The position numbers and the translations under genes were made by a program. The notes beneath the pieces are model-generated. The model saw only the letters and a list, made by a program, of their open reading frames with translations. It did no database searches and was not told the origin of the DNA. From Phallus indusiatus (Eukaryota; Basidiomycota; Agaricomycetes; Phallales; Phallaceae), in the NCBI GenBank assembly GCA_027605045.1, contig JAQFWX010000033.1:62001-126000 (forward strand): 64,000 bases of DNA. The letters are read 5' to 3'. Shown one piece after another: positions 59,928 through 64,000 of the stretch (positions within the stretch are counted from its first letter, which is position 1; the number at the start of each line of letters is the position of its first letter).

Positions 59928-60912
59928 ACGGACTAAAAAGAAAGCTAGCGGAGATCTAGAGAGCTTGAGAGTGACGTCTTGCTTGTTTGCACGGACCTAT
60001 ATATTAATTTTAAATGCCTTCTCGACTGACAGATGAGATGTCTGGAAGCCAATAATATCGTTTTGAAGGAACAGTTGCAATCTAGAATTATAATTACCTA
60101 GTAGCGGCTGTTCTACGGGCTGGTCAGAAAGACAGATGATGTGATTGTGGGAAGTGATACATAGTGATTTTTTCACATGGTGCAAAATAGGTGCGATAAG
60201 GAAGGTAGTTTAATTGGACTGTTCCCTTGCCTTGAGTTTAGACCTCAGGTTCTGCAGTGCTCATGAGTCATATCGGCGACAATTATAAACGAGTTGCCAG
60301 AATTACATTCACTGCTGGACCGAATCCCCTGCTGTGTAAGTCATTCGCATCAGTGATGGACCTACACTCATCTTTCGAACAAGGGTGAAAAAAACCGAAG
60401 GACACATGTAATGTCGCAGAAATCTGAGTTGATTTATTTATTTAGCTTTTAAATGAAAGGCGCTAATCTTGGTAAAATTAGCTTGTTTTTTTATAAATCA
60501 GTTTTGTACTTAAATCAATCAAGGTTTATTATGTAACACCGATGTCTACATCACCATTTACTTAAATGAGCATACACTGACTAGATTATTTTTACTCCGC
60601 GGCTGCGCTCATGTTAAAACTTCCGCTGTTCGGAAAAAATCCCGTGCTTTATAATTAGGAAAATATTGAGTAACCCTATTTATTCAAGGAATAGGATGTC
60701 GTAAAGTCTGCAATAAAGGTTGCGTTTGAGCATTTCTTGTAAGTTCGATAAATGAATGCACCCACTCTAGTCGCTTAATGACTCTGATGATAAGTACATA
60801 GATCTAGCTAATTGAAGCACAAACGAAACGGATTGTTATTCGTAAAAACCACTTGGAACCCTCAGTCTCATAAAGCATAAATGCTCCAACACAAATTTAT
60901 GTAGATTAGAAG
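59928..60912. other. Intergenic, no gene recognised
   Basis: Diverged blocks here resemble DNA at 58300-58660 (for example TTATTTTTACTCC with a following GC-rich word), so part of the R3-R4 spacing is an old duplication. No gene is seen. Confidence 0.4.
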
Positions 60913-62160
60913 CTAAGCAGATGAACTAGTTGGTGACACCATCTCTGGTGATGAAAAGAAAGGAAACCAGACGGAAAGGATGTCCTGGAACGGTAGAGTA
61001 AGTACTCGGTATAATGAATGTGTATCAGCAGTCTAATACTTGCCTTCTGCAGAAACACCAGTGCAATCATCGTTGGATCTTTAAACAAAAATCGGCAACT
61101 GTACTAACAAGATACAAAAAGAAAGTGCCAGACTCACAAAGGGCCAGAAGGACGGAATATGCATTGGCCGTACGTTGAAAGAAAAAAGACGTTCCAAAGT
61201 TGTCTTCGTTTAATAAACCAGCGCTAGATAAGATAGTGAGCACCATATTACGATCCTTATGAGAAAGGAAGGCATACAGGGTTGTAAACAGTCTGTACAC
61301 ACATAGAAACGACATGCGTAATAGGATGGAATTCGTGATAACAGGACGGTCAAGACCTTCTACCTGGTTGAGCTTCAAACGATATTTGCTGAACATGACG
61401 AGAAGGGTGACTACAAAGATTTCGTTATTTGTGTCGAACGCATATAAAAAAAGAATGACCATCAATCATAATTGCAATTACACTGCTGGCTAATGTGATA
61501 TAGCTTATGGCAATAGTGAACTTTTCAGAAGTAACAAAAAATTCGAGCTGGAGCAGATGAGGATGTGGCGTGGCTATGATAAAAATGCAGACGCACCAGC
61601 GAGATAGGGGCAATTAGATAGGGAAGAACAATAAGCTATTCACTGGTTGAGACAAATACTATGCGAGGAAACTCCCTCTGGACGTACTGCAACATCTATT
61701 CGTTCACGATGTTTCATGGGCATAGGGCGGAACACATTTTGCATTATCGTTGCGATATGCAACACAAGGCTGCATAATGAGACTGATGCCCTGTTGCGAA
61801 TTAGGAAAGGAAAGCTTGTGGAAAGGACAGGTGCATACATTAGAAGAACGGTAGGCTCTTGAACATTCAGCACCTGAATCTGGGTTTCTGGGACATTTAT
61901 TATGGGTGACAATGCCGCTATACGTCTACAAGAAATTTGCATAAATTAAGAGACAAAAAATTTCACCTGGTGAAGACATACGCATGTATGTAGTACCACG
62001 CGTTGGTAGTGGTTACGATTAAAAAATTTAAAAAGACTGCATTTCGTCGAACTCGATCCGATAGGCATATGGTAAGTACCATCGACAATAGCAAGACAAA
62101 CGTTGCACAATCGAGAACAAGAATCGTAACTCGCCCTCCTACGCTCAGGCGAGACATCAT
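60913..62160 (-). CDS. Seven-transmembrane receptor-like protein R4
   Basis: Start at 62160 (MMSRLSVGGRVTILV). Helices: CATFVLLLSMVLTICLS, AVFLNFLIVTTTNAWYYIHA, ASVSLCSLVLHIATIM, LIVLPYLIAPISL, AISYITLASSVIAIMIDGVT, MSFLCVYRLFTTLYAFL, YSVLLALYPTMIALVFLQ. The tail begins KDILSVWFPFFSSPE and ends at 60913. It is the closest relative of R3, next to it and in the same orientation, so it arose by tandem duplication. It also uses a GC donor before the last exon (CAGAAG|GCAAGT, 61043-61038). Function unknown; the fold is GPCR-like and should lie in the plasma membrane. Confidence 0.76.
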
Positions 62161-62933
62161 AGTGGACCAGAAGGACAAGATTGCTAGCGGGAAACCTTAA
62201 AAATATTGTCTTGCACGCTTGCACCGGGAGTAGAGTTTGATTCCGAACGCCTTCTCGACTGATAAATGAGATTTCTGAGAGCCAATGATATTGATGGGAG
62301 CAAGAAAGGACCAGTTATAATGATAGAATCAATGGCGATCTGGTGATCGTTTTCGACAGGCTGGTCAGAAAGACAGATGTATATGTGATGTCGGAAAGTG
62401 AGACACAGCCAGTCTTCACATGCCGCAAGGTAGTTGGTGCCGGAAGGAAGGTGGAATATTTCTCTATCAAAAACGGGCGGTGTGTGGCTGAATTTCTACG
62501 ATCCGTATACAACACAATCAACGCAAGATGAAAACCATGTAACAGTTATTATTCTAAAAGTTATTTATTATAAATTGAAAATAAGCTGAGAATATTAAAT
62601 TACCTTGAAGCTAAGGATTGCTGGGTGGCTAGTTGCAGTTTATAGCACAAGTTCATATACCCAAAAGACCACCAATACAAGGACAATCGTGTCAGAAAAA
62701 TCTTCAATCCCCTAGAGTGGATCCTCTCAAACGAACAATGCCCGCAATTCAGCAGGAAAAGAGAGTAAGTGTCAGCGCATGGTGACTATACAGTTTAAAA
62801 CAGTTATACAGCGATTCAAACTCCGCGCTTTCCTGGACGCTGACGACGATTTCGTACGAGACACCTTAAAAAAGATAATCAATCTTCGGACGAGCTAGCT
62901 TCCAAAAAGTGTAAAAAAAAACTTTTGGTATAC
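62161..62933. other. Intergenic, no gene recognised
   Basis: Only short frames are present. Part of 62161-62540 resembles 59928-60200 (for example GACTGATAAATGAGATTTCT against GACTGACAGATGAGATGTCT) as the 5' flank of the R3/R4 duplication. Confidence 0.4.
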
Positions 62934-62992
62934 CATGGACCCGGCTAAGCTCGCAAAATTACAGGCTCAAGCAGCCAGCCTCTAGATCGGTG
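62934..62992 (+). pseudogene. Fragment of NAC beta subunit gene (EGD1/BTF3-like)
   Basis: ATGGACCCGGCTAAGCTCGC begins a peptide MDPAKLAKLQAQAASL, then a TAG, then IG. NAC-beta proteins start MD.AKLAKLQAQAA..RIGGKG, so the stop stands where an Arg or similar residue is expected. After IG the sequence looks like the donor gtgcgtc and no further exon follows. It is a short dead fragment of a gene whose intact copy must lie elsewhere. Confidence 0.6.
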
Positions 62993-63125
62993 CGTCTCTG
63001 TCCTCCATGAAATTTCTTGCGCGCGGGGGACCCTGAGGCCTGAGGTTTTGTTTCGTGACCTAACAATCTATGGGTGAAAAAAGAAACAGTTCGACGCAAG
63101 ATCGTCCGGAAAGCCACGTCGCATG

Positions 63126-63235
63126 TCCACCATGTTGGTACTATGGAACCTATGTAAATTTTTTGGTTTTGTTTTGCTTGTGCTTAACGATATCTGGATA
63201 GGGTGAAAATATTGAAGACTAAAGAAGATGCAAGC
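63126..63235 (+). pseudogene. Fragment of the P450 3' end
   Basis: CATGTTGGTACTATGGAACC and the following intron-like DNA match the end of the P450 gene at about 54413-54515 (HVGIMEP, intron, VKGSKTK there; HVGTMEP, intron, VKILKTK here). Only the last splice junction and its flanks are recognisable. Confidence 0.65.
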
Positions 63236-63696
63236 GGCGAGGCCCGAGGCCGAGGACTTTGTTGTTGGAGTCTTAAGCTTGGACTTCCGCGGCGGCATTT
63301 TCCTCCTTTGTTGTCAACCAAACCAGACCAAGCCCACCAATCGGCGTACACTTCAGTTCCTCTCTTCCTTTGTCAAGATTGCCACTCAACATACCTTACC
63401 CGATTTTTGATGCGCTGCAAGAGAATTATGCGTTATCAGTCGCTCTTGCTAAATATATATGAGCCGTCCCTAGGCCTGATATTGTGGATGTGGCAAGCCT
63501 CCTTTGTTGGACAACGGTTTACAAAAATATAAACCTGAGTGCAGCAAAATTGTTCAACCATATTAACTTTGTCACGTCCACTACCATATAAAACACTGCC
63601 CTTTCCTTTTTCCAGTTGTCCAATAAACACCCGAATCTCATACTCCTCGCCACTTAAACACAACGCTTCTATCACACGTTTTACACCCAGGCTCGT

Positions 63697-64000
63697 ATGA
63701 TGTACAACGTCGGGAATTCAGCTATCTCAACTACTTCTCCAATCAAAGTCAATACAAGGGAAAGAAGCATCACTATGACGATACTGAGTTGGCCATTCGC
63801 ATGGTCCCAATATATCTTCGCGAAAGTGCTATTTAATCCAAGTCTTCCCGCGTCGTGGCAAGACGATCCGGCGTTCCAAGGAAGCATATTCAGGCATCCC
63901 CGTGTCATTGAGGTGCTGTTACGAATGTCACCCGAAGAAGTACGTCTTCCTGAAAATAGTTTCGTGTCTCGTTCTCAAAGCTAATAACGTCACCCAACTA
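63697..64000 (+). CDS. Start of an unrecognised gene, cut by the window end
   Basis: A TATAAAA at about 63585 precedes a plus-strand frame from 63697 (MMYNVGNSAISTTSPIKVNT) with SWPFAWSQYIFAKVLFNPSL and VIEVLLRMSPEE, followed by a possible donor (gtacgt) at about 63939. The frame runs past that point to a stop at 63984, but the splice is more likely. I do not recognise the product, and the gene may continue beyond the window. Confidence 0.4.

Overview
The window reads as nuclear DNA of a mushroom-forming basidiomycete (Agaricomycetes, probably Agaricales). Genes are compact and cut by many 45-70 bp introns. Both strands are used. The recognisable families (DUF4419, expanded orphan seven-helix receptors, beta-trefoil inhibitor-like proteins, multi-intron P450) are typical of that group. 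I saw no rRNA, tRNA or CRISPR. Gene models were spliced by hand from splice signals, reading phase and agreement between paralogues.

Layout. 1-4.2 kb: a small membrane protein and a doubtful secreted-protein remnant. 4.3-10.6 kb: a tandem segmental duplication carrying two DUF4419 genes, with a broken inhibitor-like gene on the opposite strand between them. 10.7-13.8 kb: a divergent housekeeping pair, the p24 cargo receptor Erv25 (minus) and a PWI/SR splicing factor of the SRRM1 type (plus). 13.3-21.8 kb: an array in which the 3' part of the SR gene plus a downstream beta-trefoil gene has been copied, giving three intact trefoil genes (T1-T3) and two SR-gene fragments. 22.1-34.4 kb: five minus-strand genes (unknown helical protein, malic enzyme, HAD phosphatase, S9 peptidase, 7TM receptor-like R1). 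34.4-48.4 kb: a GNAT acetyltransferase, R2, a DJ-1/Hsp31-like protein and a transcription-factor-like gene, separated by long stretches without recognised genes.

48.4-54.6 kb: an apparently intact cytochrome P450 whose second intron holds a complete 3.64 kb Tc1/mariner-type transposon. The element has 337 bp inverted repeats, a TA target duplication, an intact spliced DDE transposase and, on the other strand, a second intact spliced gene for an AT-hook protein of about 499 residues. This two-gene element is the most interesting object in the window. 54.6-64 kb: a fourth, divergent trefoil gene (T4), a LINE remnant, two further 7TM genes (R3, R4), fragments of a NAC-beta gene and of the P450 3' end, and the start of an unrecognised gene.

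How they fit together. The housekeeping genes (secretion, splicing, malate metabolism, detoxification) sit among lineage-specific, duplicating families. The trefoil genes share a CACGTG plus TATA promoter module, which suggests co-regulation. If they are protease inhibitors, as the fold pattern hints, the array would be a defence or protein-turnover cassette. That role is inference.
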